A DNA stretch of 64,000 nt from an uncultured Pelagibacteraceae bacterium. GTDB lineage: Bacteria > Pseudomonadota > Alphaproteobacteria > Pelagibacterales > Pelagibacteraceae. This document shows positions 19,084 through 29,063 of this stretch, piece after piece. A program made the position numbers and the translations under genes. A model generated the notes under the pieces. That model had not been told where the DNA came from and ran no database searches. It worked only from the letters and a program-made list of their open reading frames with translations. The stretch is taken from positions 1 through 64,000 of the forward strand of contig CACPEI010000001.1 of NCBI GenBank assembly GCA_902632875.1, in the 5' to 3' direction. Numbering within the stretch: the first letter of the stretch is position 1; every line of letters begins with the position of its first letter.

Positions 19084-21009
19084 ATGAGCAAAATAATTGG
19101 TATAGATTTAGGAACAACGAACTCTTGTGTTGCTATTATGGAAGGTAGCCAGGCTAAAGTTTTAGAGAATGCTGAGGGTGCAAGAACAACTCCTTCTGTT
19201 GTAGCTTTTACAGAAGAAAATGAAAAATTAATTGGTCAACCAGCCAAAAGGCAAGCCGTTACAAATCCAGAGAATACTATATTTGCAGTAAAAAGATTGA
19301 TAGGAAGAAATTTTGAAGACTCAACTGTTAAAAAAGATATTGAAGCAGCGCCATTTAAAATTGTAAATTCAGAAAAAGGAGATGCGTGGATTGAGGCTAA
19401 AGGTGAAAAATATTCACCATCCCAAATCTCAGCTTTTATACTTCAAAAAATGAAAGAGACAGCTGAAAAATATTTAGGTCAAGCTGTTACAAAGGCAGTA
19501 ATTACAGTTCCTGCATATTTTAATGATGCACAAAGACAAGCAACTAAGGATGCGGGTAAGATCGCTGGTTTAGAAGTTCTTAGAATTATTAATGAACCTA
19601 CTGCAGCATCGTTGGCATATGGTTTAGATAAAAAACAAAACAAAAAAATTGCAGTGTATGATTTGGGTGGTGGAACTTTTGATGTGTCTATACTTGAATT
19701 AGGTGATGGTGTATTTGAAGTTAAATCTACAAATGGTGATACTTTTTTAGGTGGTGAAGATTTTGATAATGCTATCGTGGAATATTTAATTAATGAATTT
19801 AAAAAAGATAGTGGTATTGATTTAAAATCAGATAAATTAGCTTTACAAAGATTAAAGGAGGCTGCTGAAAAAGCAAAAATTGAGCTATCTGCAGCTGAAC
19901 AAACAGATATAAACTTGCCTTTTATAACTGCTGATAAAACGGGTCCAAAACACATCAATCTTAAGATGACTAGAGCAAAACTTGAGGCGCTAGTTGAAGA
20001 TTTAATAGCTAGAACAATTCCACCATGCAAGACTGCTCTAAAAGACGCTGGAATTTCAGCAAGCGATGTTGATGAAGTGGTAATGGTTGGTGGTATGACT
20101 AGAATGCCAAAAGTTATCGATGAGGTAAAAAATTTCTTTGGTAAAGAGCCAAATAAAAGTGTTAACCCAGACGAAGTTGTTGCAATGGGAGCAGCTATTC
20201 AGGCTGGAGTATTACAAGGTGATGTAAAAGATGTTCTGTTATTAGATGTAACTCCATTGTCTTTAGGAATTGAAACTTTAGGAGGAGTATCGACAAAACT
20301 GATTGATAAAAATACAACTATACCAACAAAAAAAAGTCAGGTTTTTTCTACCGCTGAAGATAACCAACCAGCTGTTTCTATAAGAGTTCTTCAAGGGGAA
20401 AGAGAAATGGCAACTGACAACAAATTATTAGGTAACTTTGAGCTAGTTGGTATTGCACCAGCTCCAAGAGGTGTGCCACAAATTGAGGTTACTTTTGATA
20501 TTGATGCAAATGGAATTGTTAATGTTTCAGCAAAAGATAAAGGGACCGGCAAAGAGCAGAAAATTCAAATTCAAGCTTCAGGTGGTTTAAGCGACGAGGA
20601 GATCGAGAAAATGGTCAAAGACGCAGAAGCTAATAAAGAAGCTGACAAAAAGAAAAGAGAGTCGGTTGATGTAAGAAATCAAGCTGATACCTTAATTCAT
20701 TCAACAGAAAAAAACCTTAAAGAGCATGGATCAAAAATTTCAGATGCAGAGAAAAAAGCAATTGAAGACGGATCTAGTGCTTTAAAAGAGTCTTTAAAAG
20801 GTGAAGATACAGACGATATTAAGAAAAAAACTGAAGCTCTGGTCCAGGCTTCAATGAAACTTGGCGAGGCAATTTATAAATCACAACAAAGCACTAAACC
20901 TGACTCTAAAAAAGATGAAGGTAATGATGAAAAAGGAAAAAAAGACGATAATGTTGTCGATGCGGATTTTGAGGAAGTAAAAGACGAAAATAAAGAAAAA
21001 AGCGCTTAA
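19084..21009 (+). CDS. dnaK: Chaperone protein DnaK (Hsp70)
   Basis: This is the ATP-dependent Hsp70 chaperone. The 641-residue protein shows [10 protein letters not shown] at 5-14, [17 protein letters not shown], the phosphate-2 motif [15 protein letters not shown], and the substrate-binding domain and lid. The C-terminus carries a lysine/aspartate-rich linker and then [12 protein letters not shown], close to the EEVKD tail of bacterial DnaK. It has many more preferred codons than its neighbours, as expected for a highly expressed gene. Confidence 0.98.
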   Translation: MSKIIGIDLGTTNSCVAIMEGSQAKVLENAEGARTTPSVVAFTEENEKLIGQPAKRQAVTNPENTIFAVKRLIGRNFEDSTVKKDIEAAPFKIVNSEKGDAWIEAKGEKYSPSQISAFILQKMKETAEKYLGQAVTKAVITVPAYFNDAQRQATKDAGKIAGLEVLRIINEPTAASLAYGLDKKQNKKIAVYDLGGGTFDVSILELGDGVFEVKSTNGDTFLGGEDFDNAIVEYLINEFKKDSGIDLKSDKLALQRLKEAAEKAKIELSAAEQTDINLPFITADKTGPKHINLKMTRAKLEALVEDLIARTIPPCKTALKDAGISASDVDEVVMVGGMTRMPKVIDEVKNFFGKEPNKSVNPDEVVAMGAAIQAGVLQGDVKDVLLLDVTPLSLGIETLGGVSTKLIDKNTTIPTKKSQVFSTAEDNQPAVSIRVLQGEREMATDNKLLGNFELVGIAPAPRGVPQIEVTFDIDANGIVNVSAKDKGTGKEQKIQIQASGGLSDEEIEKMVKDAEANKEADKKKRESVDVRNQADTLIHSTEKNLKEHGSKISDAEKKAIEDGSSALKESLKGEDTDDIKKKTEALVQASMKLGEAIYKSQQSTKPDSKKDEGNDEKGKKDDNVVDADFEEVKDENKEKSA

Positions 21010-21037
21010 CTGACATCTATCTGTCCAAGTTATATAC

Positions 21038-22177
21038 ATGGCAAAAAGAGATTATTATGATGTCTTGGGTGTTAACAAAAGCGCAAGCCCAGAAGAACTA
21101 AAGTCAGCCTATAGAAAACTAGCTGTAAAATATCATCCTGATAAAAATCCAGGTGACAAAGTTGCCGAAGATAAATTCAAAGAAGCTAGTGAAGCTTATG
21201 GTGTCCTTTCTGATAAATCAAAAAAAGAAAACTATGATAATTTTGGTCACGCTGCTTTTGAAAATGGCGGTGGTGGTCGAGGTGGTTTTGGGGGTTTTGG
21301 AGGTTTTAGCGGTGCTGATTTCTCTGATATTTTTGAGGATTTTTTTGGCGATTTCGGCGGTGGCGGAAGAAGAAGTTCTAGAGGAAGAAACTCAAATAAT
21401 AGAGGCTCAGATTTAAGATATGATCTTTCTATAACATTAGAAGAAGCATATTCAGGAAAAAAACAAAATATACAATTTTCAACATCTGAAAAATGTAATA
21501 CCTGTAAAGGTAATGGATCAAAACCAGGATATAGTCCAGATAGATGTACATATTGTGGGGGAAATGGAAGAGTACGTTCTAATCAAGGATTTTTTACTGT
21601 ACAACAAACATGTCCTCAATGTGCTGGAAGTGGTGAAGAAATTACTAACCCTTGTGCAGATTGTAGTGGACAAGGAAACAAACAAACTTCTAAAAAAGTT
21701 TCTGTAACCATTCCAAAGGGTGTAGATGATGGAACCCGAATAAGACTTGCTGGAAAAGGTGAGGCTGGAACAAGAGGAGGTGCTAGCGGAGACTTGTATT
21801 TATTTATCAATGTTAAAAATCACGACTTATTCAAAAGATCAGATGTAAATCTTTTTTTTGAATTTCCAATTTCAATTGCAGATGCAGCTCTAGGAACAAC
21901 AATTGAAATTCCAACAATTGATGGAAAAAAAGCTAAGATTAAAATTCCTGATGGCACTCAAGATGGTAAACAATTTAGATTAAAAGGAAAAGGAATGCCT
22001 TTCATGAGACGTGGAGATTATGGTGATTTATATGTGCAAGTCAAAACAGAAGTTCCAGTATATTTAAATAAAGAACAGAAAGAATTATTAGAAAAATTCA
22101 GAAAAATTGAAAATGAAAAGTCCAATCCAACAATTAAAAAATTTTTTCAAAAAGCTAAAAGTTTCTGGAATAGTTAA
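21038..22177 (+). CDS. dnaJ: Chaperone protein DnaJ (Hsp40)
   Basis: DnaJ delivers clients to DnaK and stimulates its ATPase. The J domain has HPD at 33-35, a Gly/Phe-rich linker spans about 75-115, and four zinc-binding CxxCxGxG repeats follow ([32 protein letters not shown]). The C-terminal substrate-binding domains complete a type I DnaJ of 379 residues. It starts 28 bases after dnaK and is probably cotranscribed. Confidence 0.98.
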   Translation: MAKRDYYDVLGVNKSASPEELKSAYRKLAVKYHPDKNPGDKVAEDKFKEASEAYGVLSDKSKKENYDNFGHAAFENGGGGRGGFGGFGGFSGADFSDIFEDFFGDFGGGGRRSSRGRNSNNRGSDLRYDLSITLEEAYSGKKQNIQFSTSEKCNTCKGNGSKPGYSPDRCTYCGGNGRVRSNQGFFTVQQTCPQCAGSGEEITNPCADCSGQGNKQTSKKVSVTIPKGVDDGTRIRLAGKGEAGTRGGASGDLYLFINVKNHDLFKRSDVNLFFEFPISIADAALGTTIEIPTIDGKKAKIKIPDGTQDGKQFRLKGKGMPFMRRGDYGDLYVQVKTEVPVYLNKEQKELLEKFRKIENEKSNPTIKKFFQKAKSFWNS

Positions 22178-22265
22178 AAACGAATTTAACTCTAAATTTT
22201 AAAAAAATATTTATTTAGCCTATAATACTTGTCACTATTATGATAGCTTCTAATCTTATCTACAG

Positions 22266-23042
22266 ATGAGAAAAATTAATTTAGCTATAACTGGATGCAT
22301 GGGCCGAATGGGTCAACAAATAATAAAATCAGCAAATTCAGATAAAGACTTCAACATATCTGCTCTCACAGAAAGTAGAGTAGTAAATAAAAAAATAAAT
22401 CGAATAAAAATTGAAAATAATTCAGAAGTTTCCTTCAAGAAATCTGATTTGATAATAGATTTTACAGTTCCTAAATGTACTTTTGAGGTATTGAAGATTG
22501 CATCGAAATTGAAAAAAAGAGTTGTGATAGGAACAACAGGTTTTACAAAGAAAGAGGAAAATTTAATTAAAAAATTCTCAAAAAAAATACCTATTCTTAA
22601 AGCTGGAAACATGAGTTTAGGTATAAATCTTTTAATGTACCTAACAGAGATTGCCTCTAGTTCCCTTGGAAAAAATTTTAAAAGTAAAATATTTGAAATT
22701 CATCATAAACATAAAAAAGATTATCCTTCTGGAACCGCTTTAATGTTAGGCAAAGGAATCGCTGTTGGCAAAAATAAAAACTTTTACAATTTAATTGGAA
22801 AAAAATATTTGAATAAAAAAAACTTCCCCTATGGAAATAAAATTAATTTTAATTCACTCAGAAGAGGTGAGATTATTGGTGAACATGAAGTAAAATTTTC
22901 AAGTGGAAAAGAAATTATAACATTAAACCATGAGGCTTTTGATAGAGCTCTTTATTCAGAGGGTGCTTTATCTGCAGCAAAATGGTTAATGAATAAAAAG
23001 CCTGGTCTATATTCAATGAGAGATTTAATGAATTTCAGGTAA
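22266..23042 (+). CDS. dapB: 4-hydroxy-tetrahydrodipicolinate reductase
   Basis: This enzyme catalyses the second committed step of the diaminopimelate/lysine pathway, needed for peptidoglycan. The 258-residue protein has the dinucleotide-binding GCMGRMGQ near residues 10-17, VIGTTGF, the catalytic IHHKHKKDYPSGTA and a C-terminal dimerisation region. It follows dnaJ after 88 bases, in which I see no terminator. Its last base overlaps the nth start (ATGA-type overlap), so the two are translationally coupled. Confidence 0.96.
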   Translation: MRKINLAITGCMGRMGQQIIKSANSDKDFNISALTESRVVNKKINRIKIENNSEVSFKKSDLIIDFTVPKCTFEVLKIASKLKKRVVIGTTGFTKKEENLIKKFSKKIPILKAGNMSLGINLLMYLTEIASSSLGKNFKSKIFEIHHKHKKDYPSGTALMLGKGIAVGKNKNFYNLIGKKYLNKKNFPYGNKINFNSLRRGEIIGEHEVKFSSGKEIITLNHEAFDRALYSEGALSAAKWLMNKKPGLYSMRDLMNFR

Positions 23043-23695
23043 TGAACGAAGTTCAGAGAGCAAAAATTGTTTTAAAACTCTTAAATAAAACTTATCCAAA
23101 AATAAAGGTCCCTTTAAAAAGTAGAAATGTTTTTACTCTATTAATTTCTGTGCTACTTTCAGCACAGTGTACTGATGTAAATGTAAATAATGTTACCAGA
23201 AATATTTACCCAAAATATTATAAACCTATTCATTTTAAAAAATTAGGTCGAAAAAAAATTGAAAAATTAATTAAAAAGATTGGAATTTTTAGGATTAAAG
23301 CAAAAAGTATTTATAATCTCTCAAAATTGTTAATTGAAAATCACTCAGGTAAAGTTCCAAAAACATTTGAAGAGTTAGAGAAACTTCCTGGTGTTGGTCA
23401 CAAAACAGCAAGTGTAGTCATGTCTCAAGGTTTCGGTTATCCCGCTTTTCCAATTGATACTCATATTCATAGGCTTGCCCAAAGATGGGGTTTAACCAAT
23501 GGAAAAAATGTTGTGCAAACAGAAAAGGATTTAAAGAGACTTTTTCCAAAAAAAAATTGGAACAAATTGCACCTTCAAATAATTTATTATGGCAGGGAAT
23601 ATTGTAAAGCAAGGGATTGTTTTGGAATATCTTGTAAAATTTGTACCACTTGTTATCCTAATAGGAAAAAACCTCTTAAGACAAAAAAAGCTTAA
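23042..23695 (+). CDS. nth: Endonuclease III (DNA glycosylase/AP lyase) with altered cluster cysteines
   Basis: Nth removes oxidised pyrimidines and cleaves at the abasic site. The helix-hairpin-helix LPGVGHKTASV carries the catalytic lysine K121, and D139 lies in PIDTHIHRLAQ. The normal C-terminal 4Fe-4S pattern is C-x6-C-x2-C-x5-C. Here the cysteines are 188, 193, 198, 201 and 204, and the position expected for the second ligand (195) is glycine. C193 or C201 may replace it. Otherwise the 217-residue enzyme looks intact. It lies between dapB and a PfkB kinase. Confidence 0.93.
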   Translation: MNEVQRAKIVLKLLNKTYPKIKVPLKSRNVFTLLISVLLSAQCTDVNVNNVTRNIYPKYYKPIHFKKLGRKKIEKLIKKIGIFRIKAKSIYNLSKLLIENHSGKVPKTFEELEKLPGVGHKTASVVMSQGFGYPAFPIDTHIHRLAQRWGLTNGKNVVQTEKDLKRLFPKKNWNKLHLQIIYYGREYCKARDCFGISCKICTTCYPNRKKPLKTKKA

Positions 23696-23696
23696 T

Positions 23697-24626
23697 ATGA
23701 AAATTTTAGGAATAGGCAATGCTATTGTTGATGTAATTTGTAAAGTAGAAGATGATTTTATCAAAAAAAATAAATTAACCAAAAGTACCATGAAACTTAT
23801 ATTTGATGAAAATGAGTTCAAAAAATTATTATCAGAATTAACAATTGAAAAAACTGTATCAGGTGGATCTGTTGCAAATTCTATTGTTGGATTATCCCAA
23901 CTGGGTAATGAAGTTGGTTTTATTGGAAAAATTTCTGATGATAATCTAGGAATTAAATATGAAGAGGGATTAATTAAAGAAAAAGTTGAATATCTGTATA
24001 AAAAGAAAAAAGAAATATTACCTACAGGCACCTGTTTAATACTAATTACTCCTGACTCTGAAAGGACAATGGTTACATACTTGGGTACAGCTGGCAAAAT
24101 AAATGAAAAAGATATTAATGGAGATATAGTCAAAAAAGCTGAAATTACTTTATTAGAAGGTTATCTTTGGGATGAAGGTGAACCAAAAAAAGCATTTGAT
24201 AAAGCAATTCAAAACTCGAATATATCTGCGATGTCTTTATCAGACTTGTTTTGCGTAGATAGGCATAGAGATAATTTCTTGGATCTTGTTAAAAATAAAT
24301 TGGATATTGTTTTTGCTAATGAACAAGAAATAATGTCTTTGATTAATGCTCAAAAATTTGATGAAGTAATTTCTTTTGCAAAAACCTTAAACAAAGTTAT
24401 AATTATCACTAGAGGAGCAAATGGGTCAATGGGAATAAAAAATGATAAAGTTTTTGAGCTTCCGGCTAAAGAAAACTTGAATATAGTTGACTTAACAGGC
24501 GCGGGTGATTTATTTGCAGCTGGATTTTTAAATGAATATATAAAAAAAAAGGAAATTAACGAATGCTTAAAACAAGGTACAGAACTTTCCTCAAAAATAA
24601 TTCAAATTTTAGGTGCTAGGATTTAA
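23697..24626 (+). CDS. PfkB-family carbohydrate/nucleoside kinase (adenosine-kinase-like)
   Basis: This ribokinase-fold kinase phosphorylates a sugar or nucleoside. The 309-residue product starts at the ATG at 23697, one base after the nth stop. A longer in-frame extension back into nth is not homologous to the family. Signatures are GNAIVDVICKV at the N-terminus, GGSVANSIVGLSQLG and the C-terminal anion-hole motif DLTGAGDLFAAGFL. It resembles adenosine kinase more than fructokinase, but the substrate is not settled by sequence. Confidence 0.88.
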   Translation: MKILGIGNAIVDVICKVEDDFIKKNKLTKSTMKLIFDENEFKKLLSELTIEKTVSGGSVANSIVGLSQLGNEVGFIGKISDDNLGIKYEEGLIKEKVEYLYKKKKEILPTGTCLILITPDSERTMVTYLGTAGKINEKDINGDIVKKAEITLLEGYLWDEGEPKKAFDKAIQNSNISAMSLSDLFCVDRHRDNFLDLVKNKLDIVFANEQEIMSLINAQKFDEVISFAKTLNKVIIITRGANGSMGIKNDKVFELPAKENLNIVDLTGAGDLFAAGFLNEYIKKKEINECLKQGTELSSKIIQILGARI

Positions 24627-25238
24627 ATGCCCGAAAAAAAAGTATATAAACTTTTCCCTACTCCATTATTTGAATGCAAAATTAAAGGTTATGAAGAATT
24701 AAATAAAGATTTAGAAAATTATATTTATAATCTTGAAAAAGAAGATGCCAAAGGTGTTAAAGCTTCTAATGAGGGAGGATGGCATTCCCCTTATTGGCAA
24801 ATAGCAAAAAGCCCAGAGGCAAAAAAATTTGTCGATGCTATATCTCCAGTTCTCTATGAAATTATTACTAAAGATTATGCATGGAAATGTAAGCCAGAGC
24901 ATATTACATTTGAAGGTATGTGGTCTATTATTAATAGAAAAGATTCATTTAATATGAGACACTTTCATCCTAATTGTCATTTAAGTGCAGCATATTACGT
25001 AAAAGCAAAAGAAAATTGTGGGAAAATAAAGTTTTATGATCCACTCGATCAAAGATTAATTAAAGCACCAAGAAAATCTGTTCAAAACGATTTAAATATT
25101 GAAGCAGTAACCTTTACACCACAGGAAGGAGATTTGCTTATTTTTCCATCTTATTTCCATCACTCTGTTGAAGAAAACTTATCTGGGGAGGATAGAATAG
25201 TCATAAGTTTTAACGTAGAAATTCAAAAAATTTCTTAA
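24627..25238 (+). CDS. Putative 2-oxoglutarate/Fe(II) oxygenase of the TIGR02466 type
   Basis: This is a cupin-fold dioxygenase of unknown substrate. The region HFHPNCHLSAAYYVK (112-126) and FPSYFHHSVEEN (173-184), followed by R190 in GEDRIVISFNV, match the metal-binding histidines and the 2-oxoglutarate-binding arginine of this family. The 203-residue length is typical. It begins directly after the PfkB stop with no spacer and ends directly against the convergent regulator gene. The family is common in marine bacteria and phages; the biological role is unknown. Confidence 0.82.
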   Translation: MPEKKVYKLFPTPLFECKIKGYEELNKDLENYIYNLEKEDAKGVKASNEGGWHSPYWQIAKSPEAKKFVDAISPVLYEIITKDYAWKCKPEHITFEGMWSIINRKDSFNMRHFHPNCHLSAAYYVKAKENCGKIKFYDPLDQRLIKAPRKSVQNDLNIEAVTFTPQEGDLLIFPSYFHHSVEENLSGEDRIVISFNVEIQKIS

Positions 25239-25820
25239 TCAGAGAGAATAACCTTTTTTGTTACTTTTAATAAATTGTTCGTCATTAAATTCTTTTTGAA
25301 TTTTCTTTCTTAATCTATAAATGTGAGTTTCAACTGTGTGAGTTTCTAAATCTTTATTGTAACCCCAAATTTCATTTTGCAATTTAATAATATTCTGAGG
25401 GTCTTTTTTTAAATCAAGATATAAAATTAATTGTAACTCTTTCTCTGTTAATTTTACTTTCTTTTCTTTTTTAAAAATTGTCCTATTATTTAAATCAAAG
25501 TAATAATCTTTAATCTTTTTTTTTGATTGTGTTTGGTAACTTTCCTTTAGAATAAAAATATTAATTTTTTCAATCAATTGTTTAAGTGGAATTGGAATTT
25601 CATCAATTACCAGAACTTTCGCCATATCTATATATGGATTTTTCTTTAAATTTTTAAGGTCATTAGTTAATAGTATATAATTCTTATAGTCATCAAACGT
25701 ATTTTTATTCAAATCTTTTTCATTCATATGCAAAATACTAAAATTTAATAGATTTTTAAGTTCAATTAAAATGTCGTACAATGTTTTTGAATTAAGAATA
25801 AAAATATTTTGACTTAACAT
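25239..25820 (-). CDS. Orphan winged-helix regulator with degenerate receiver-like N-terminus
   Basis: Residues from about 105 to 193 form an OmpR/PhoB-type winged helix: VKLTEKELQLILYLDL, then THTVETHIYRLRKKIQ as recognition helix, ending SNKKGYSL at the hairpin wing. The first 100 residues have the length and hydrophobic pattern of a receiver domain but lack the acidic pair and the phospho-acceptor aspartate context. No histidine kinase is nearby. It is probably a phosphorylation-independent DNA-binding protein. It is divergent to the YkuD gene with only 8 bases between start codons, so autoregulation with control of that gene is plausible but unproven. Confidence 0.8.
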   Translation of the reverse strand: MLSQNIFILNSKTLYDILIELKNLLNFSILHMNEKDLNKNTFDDYKNYILLTNDLKNLKKNPYIDMAKVLVIDEIPIPLKQLIEKINIFILKESYQTQSKKKIKDYYFDLNNRTIFKKEKKVKLTEKELQLILYLDLKKDPQNIIKLQNEIWGYNKDLETHTVETHIYRLRKKIQKEFNDEQFIKSNKKGYSL

Positions 25821-25828
25821 AAATTATT

Positions 25829-26323
25829 ATGATTATTAGAGTTAGGAACAAACATATACTCGAAATCGATGATTTTCAATTCAGATGTTGTATCGGTAAA
25901 AATGGACTTACAAATAATAAAATAGAAGGCGATAAATGTACACCAAAAGGGAAGTTTAAATTAAATAGAATATTTTATAGACCAGATCGAATTTTAAAAT
26001 TCAAATCAAAAATTGGAAAAATCAAAATAAAAAAAAATATGGGTTGGTGTGATGATCCAAAAAGCAAGCATTACAATCAACTCATTTATATTTCAAAAAA
26101 AAAAATAAAATGTGAAAAACTTTACAGAAAGGACCGTAAGTACGACATTTTAATCGAACTAGATTATAATAGAAAAAAAATTATTCCACTTAAAGGCAGT
26201 GCCATTTTTCTCCATCTTACAAATAATTACAAACCCACAGCAGGGTGTATAGCTATTTCTGAAAATGACATGAAAATTTTGATAAAGATTCTAAACAAAA
26301 AAAATTATATAAAGATAGACTAA
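25829..26323 (+). CDS. L,D-transpeptidase (YkuD) family protein, no signal peptide
   Basis: The 164-residue protein contains the YkuD active-site block: H129 in FLHLTN and C140 in TAGCIAIS. These enzymes form 3-3 crosslinks or attach proteins to peptidoglycan through a cysteine nucleophile. No export signal is visible, as in several alphaproteobacterial homologues, so its place of action is uncertain. The basic, lysine-rich sequence is typical of the genome. It ends with a 4-base overlap on convergent yggS. Confidence 0.82.
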   Translation: MIIRVRNKHILEIDDFQFRCCIGKNGLTNNKIEGDKCTPKGKFKLNRIFYRPDRILKFKSKIGKIKIKKNMGWCDDPKSKHYNQLIYISKKKIKCEKLYRKDRKYDILIELDYNRKKIIPLKGSAIFLHLTNNYKPTAGCIAISENDMKILIKILNKKNYIKID

Positions 26324-26976
26324 CCTCTTTCACCAAAGATCTTTGTTCCAATTCTCAAAAAAGTAGAGCCGAATTTGCAGGCCACATCGTAATCATTTGA
26401 CATTCCCATGCTTAAATCTGTCAATCCAAACTTATCTGAACATTCTTTCAGTTTTTGAAAAAATTTTTGAGGGTTCTCATTTTGTGGAGGAAGACACATC
26501 AAACCAATAATATCTAAGTTAAGATTCTTTTTACACTCATAATAAAAATTATCTAAATCCTTTAAGTTTATTCCATTTTTTTGCTCTTCTTCTCCAAGAT
26601 TGACTTGAATAAAAATTTTTATTTTTTTATTTTTTTTTACTTCTTCTTTGGCAATTTTTTCAGCTAATTTAAAATTATCTAATGAATGTAAATAATCAAA
26701 TAAAGGTATTAAGAATTTTACCTTGTTTGTCTGAACTTTACCTAGCATATGAAGTTTAATGTCTGTGTGTTCTTTTTTAACATCAGTCCATTTAGAGATC
26801 GCTTCTTGTATTTTATTTTCACCAAAGTTTTTATGACCATACTCTAAAACTGGTTTTATATGTTCAATATCAAATGTTTTACTTACAGCTATTATTTCTG
26901 GTTTTCTTATTTTTTGATCAACCAAAACATTTAATTTATTTTCAATATCGATTAAGTTAATAACTGAACTATGCAT
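26320..26976 (-). CDS. YggS/PROSC-family pyridoxal-phosphate homeostasis protein
   Basis: This PLP-binding TIM-barrel protein buffers vitamin B6 and affects amino-acid homeostasis. IIAVSKT holds the PLP lysine (K33), followed by GHKNFGENKIQEA, HMLGKVQTNK, IQVNLGEEEQKNG and GMSNDYDVACKFGSTFLRIG near the end. At 218 residues it is of normal size. Its ATG lies in the palindrome ATGCAT (26971-26976), which also gives the ATG of the divergent gene, so the two coding regions overlap by 6 bases. Confidence 0.94.
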   Translation of the reverse strand: MHSSVINLIDIENKLNVLVDQKIRKPEIIAVSKTFDIEHIKPVLEYGHKNFGENKIQEAISKWTDVKKEHTDIKLHMLGKVQTNKVKFLIPLFDYLHSLDNFKLAEKIAKEEVKKNKKIKIFIQVNLGEEEQKNGINLKDLDNFYYECKKNLNLDIIGLMCLPPQNENPQKFFQKLKECSDKFGLTDLSMGMSNDYDVACKFGSTFLRIGTKIFGERG

Positions 26977-27510
26977 AATAAATCTTTAAAGCTTTTTTGT
27001 TATATTGATAAATATGACAATATTTTAATTAATAATTTACCAAAAAAAACACACGTAATATATAGAAATTACAAAGAAACCCCTAACCTTGAAAAAATTT
27101 TAAAAATTAAGAAAGCTTGTAATAATAAAGGATTAAAATTTTTTTTAAGCAATAATATAAAGTTGGCGATGCGACTTAAGCTAGATGGAGCTTATATTCC
27201 ATCCTTTAACAAGGAGTTAAATTTCAATTCATATAATTTGAATAAAAAATTTAAGTTGTTAGGATCTGCACATAACTTAAAAGAAATTAGAATTAAAGAA
27301 ATGCAAAAAATCGATTATATATTCTTATCACCATTGTTTCCTTCCATTAAAAACAAAAATTCCTTAGGAATATATAAATTTTTTAATTTAATGAAAAAAA
27401 CAAAGAAAAAAGTTGTATGTCTTGGTGGAATAACTAAATCTAATATTAAGACTTTAAAAAATCTTAATTTATACGGAATAGCATCAATTTCATATTTTAA
27501 AGTTAATTAA
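26971..27510 (+). CDS. ThiE/TenI-like thiamine-phosphate synthase family protein
   Basis: The 179-residue protein has the ThiE barrel pattern: a strand with IKLAMRLKLDGAYIPS, the phosphate-loop-like block FLSPLFPSIKNKNSLG, then VVCLGGITKSNI and YGIASIS. ThiE joins the thiazole and pyrimidine moieties of thiamine. The protein is short for ThiE, and TenI-like paralogues differ little at this level, so the exact reaction is uncertain. Its start codon shares ATGCAT with divergent yggS. Confidence 0.72.
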   Translation: MHNKSLKLFCYIDKYDNILINNLPKKTHVIYRNYKETPNLEKILKIKKACNNKGLKFFLSNNIKLAMRLKLDGAYIPSFNKELNFNSYNLNKKFKLLGSAHNLKEIRIKEMQKIDYIFLSPLFPSIKNKNSLGIYKFFNLMKKTKKKVVCLGGITKSNIKTLKNLNLYGIASISYFKVN

Positions 27511-27511
27511 C

Positions 27512-29062
27512 ATGGTCAAAAAATTAGATATTCAATTTATTAAGTCTGAATTAAAAAAAATTAATAATCTTTTTTTATCTGGTAGTTATGAGAAAGTTAT
27601 AGAAAAAACGAAAGTTTTATTAAAAAAAGATCCTACTCAAACACCATTTTATAATTTTATTGGTCTATCATACAAACAATTAAACAACCTTGTTATGGCT
27701 GAGAGCACATTTAAATCTGGCATAAATGTAAGACCAGATGCTTATAGCTTATTGTGTAATTTAGGTGCTTTATACAGAACCACAGAAAGATTTGAAGAAG
27801 CTGAAGAATTATTTAAAAAAGCTATAAAGTTACACCCTAAAAATTTAAGTGTTCTTGTTAATTATGCAAATCTCAAAAGTGACTTGAACCAAATAGATGA
27901 AGCGATAGCATTATATAAAGCAGGATTTGAAATTGACAACAATCATGAAACTTTATTGATTAATTATGCAGGCGCATTTCAAATTAAAGGGGATTTTGAA
28001 AACTCAAAAAAAATTTTGAAAATATTACATGAAAAATTTCCAAATAATATTATTGCACACAAAATGTACAGTAGTATCAATAATTATGAAAAAGATATTG
28101 AGCATCAAACTGTGATGCAAGATAAACTTAAAAACGAAAAATTAACTTATTTTGATAAAGCAACTTTATGTTTTGCACTAGCAAAATCTTTCACTGATCA
28201 AAAAAATCATAAAGAGTCGTCTAATTATTTTATCAAAGGAAATGAAAATATGTTTAAGACTTATAAAGATGCAAATATCAATAATCAAATTAAGCTTTTT
28301 CAAAAAATTAAAAGTGAATTTGAATTGCATAAATTTGAAAATAAAAAACATAATGACGAACCAAGATTGATTTTCATTGTTGGCCTCCCAAGATCTGGCA
28401 CCACACTTATGCATCAAATTATTTCTTCACATTCAAAAGTGTATGGTGCTGGTGAGCTTCCAGTTCTTAAAAATGCATTCCTTAAAAATAATCAATTAGA
28501 ATTGAAGGAAGATGCACTCATTAAAAATTTAAATATTGAGAAATTTTCCCCGAAAATCTTAAGTAAATTTATGGTCTATGACAAAAACTCGATAATTTTA
28601 GACAAAGCGCCTTTAAATTTCATGTGGATTGGACATATACATTTATTATTCCCTGACGCCAAAATAATTCATATTAATAGAAATATTAAAGATACAGCTT
28701 TATCCATTTATAAAAATATGTTTGATGCCTCTGCTCTTACATGGACCTATAATCAAGAACACTTGATAAAATTTATTGAACTTTACAAAGATTTAATGAA
28801 ATTCTGGAAATTCAAACTACCAAATTTAATTTATGAATGTGATTATGAAAAATTAGTAAATGATCAAGAAAATGAAACAAAAAAGTTAATCAAATTTTGT
28901 AATTTAGATTGGGAAGATAATTGTATTGATCATACTAAAAATAAAACTGGTATTAAAACTGTAAGTCTAGCTCAAGCAAGAAAACCTGTTTATAAAAGTT
29001 CAGTAAATTTATATGAAACTTATATTGAATACTTGCCTTTTTTAAATCAAATTAAAGAGTAA
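27512..29062 (+). CDS. TPR-repeat protein with C-terminal sulfotransferase domain
   Basis: Residues from about 1 to 190 contain at least four TPR units (for example CNLGALYRTTERFEEAEELF, then VNYANLKSDLNQIDEAI). A PAPS-type sulfotransferase domain begins at about 284, with the 5'-phosphosulfate loop GLPRSGTT at 291-298 and the 3'-phosphate block IIHINRNIKDTALSIYKNMF. This fusion resembles TPR sulfotransferases that act on glycans, proteins or lipids; the acceptor is unknown. It begins two bases after the ThiE-like stop and ends directly before a strong terminator. Confidence 0.88.
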   Translation: MVKKLDIQFIKSELKKINNLFLSGSYEKVIEKTKVLLKKDPTQTPFYNFIGLSYKQLNNLVMAESTFKSGINVRPDAYSLLCNLGALYRTTERFEEAEELFKKAIKLHPKNLSVLVNYANLKSDLNQIDEAIALYKAGFEIDNNHETLLINYAGAFQIKGDFENSKKILKILHEKFPNNIIAHKMYSSINNYEKDIEHQTVMQDKLKNEKLTYFDKATLCFALAKSFTDQKNHKESSNYFIKGNENMFKTYKDANINNQIKLFQKIKSEFELHKFENKKHNDEPRLIFIVGLPRSGTTLMHQIISSHSKVYGAGELPVLKNAFLKNNQLELKEDALIKNLNIEKFSPKILSKFMVYDKNSIILDKAPLNFMWIGHIHLLFPDAKIIHINRNIKDTALSIYKNMFDASALTWTYNQEHLIKFIELYKDLMKFWKFKLPNLIYECDYEKLVNDQENETKKLIKFCNLDWEDNCIDHTKNKTGIKTVSLAQARKPVYKSSVNLYETYIEYLPFLNQIKE

Positions 29063-29063
29063 A

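Noticed and set aside
19479..20030. 183-codon open frame antisense to dnaK
   Set aside because: It mirrors a strongly coding gene with biased codon use; the peptide shows no family features and no translation signals.
23531..24133. 200-codon open frame antisense to nth and the PfkB kinase
   Set aside because: Lies entirely opposite two recognised genes and has no recognisable domain.
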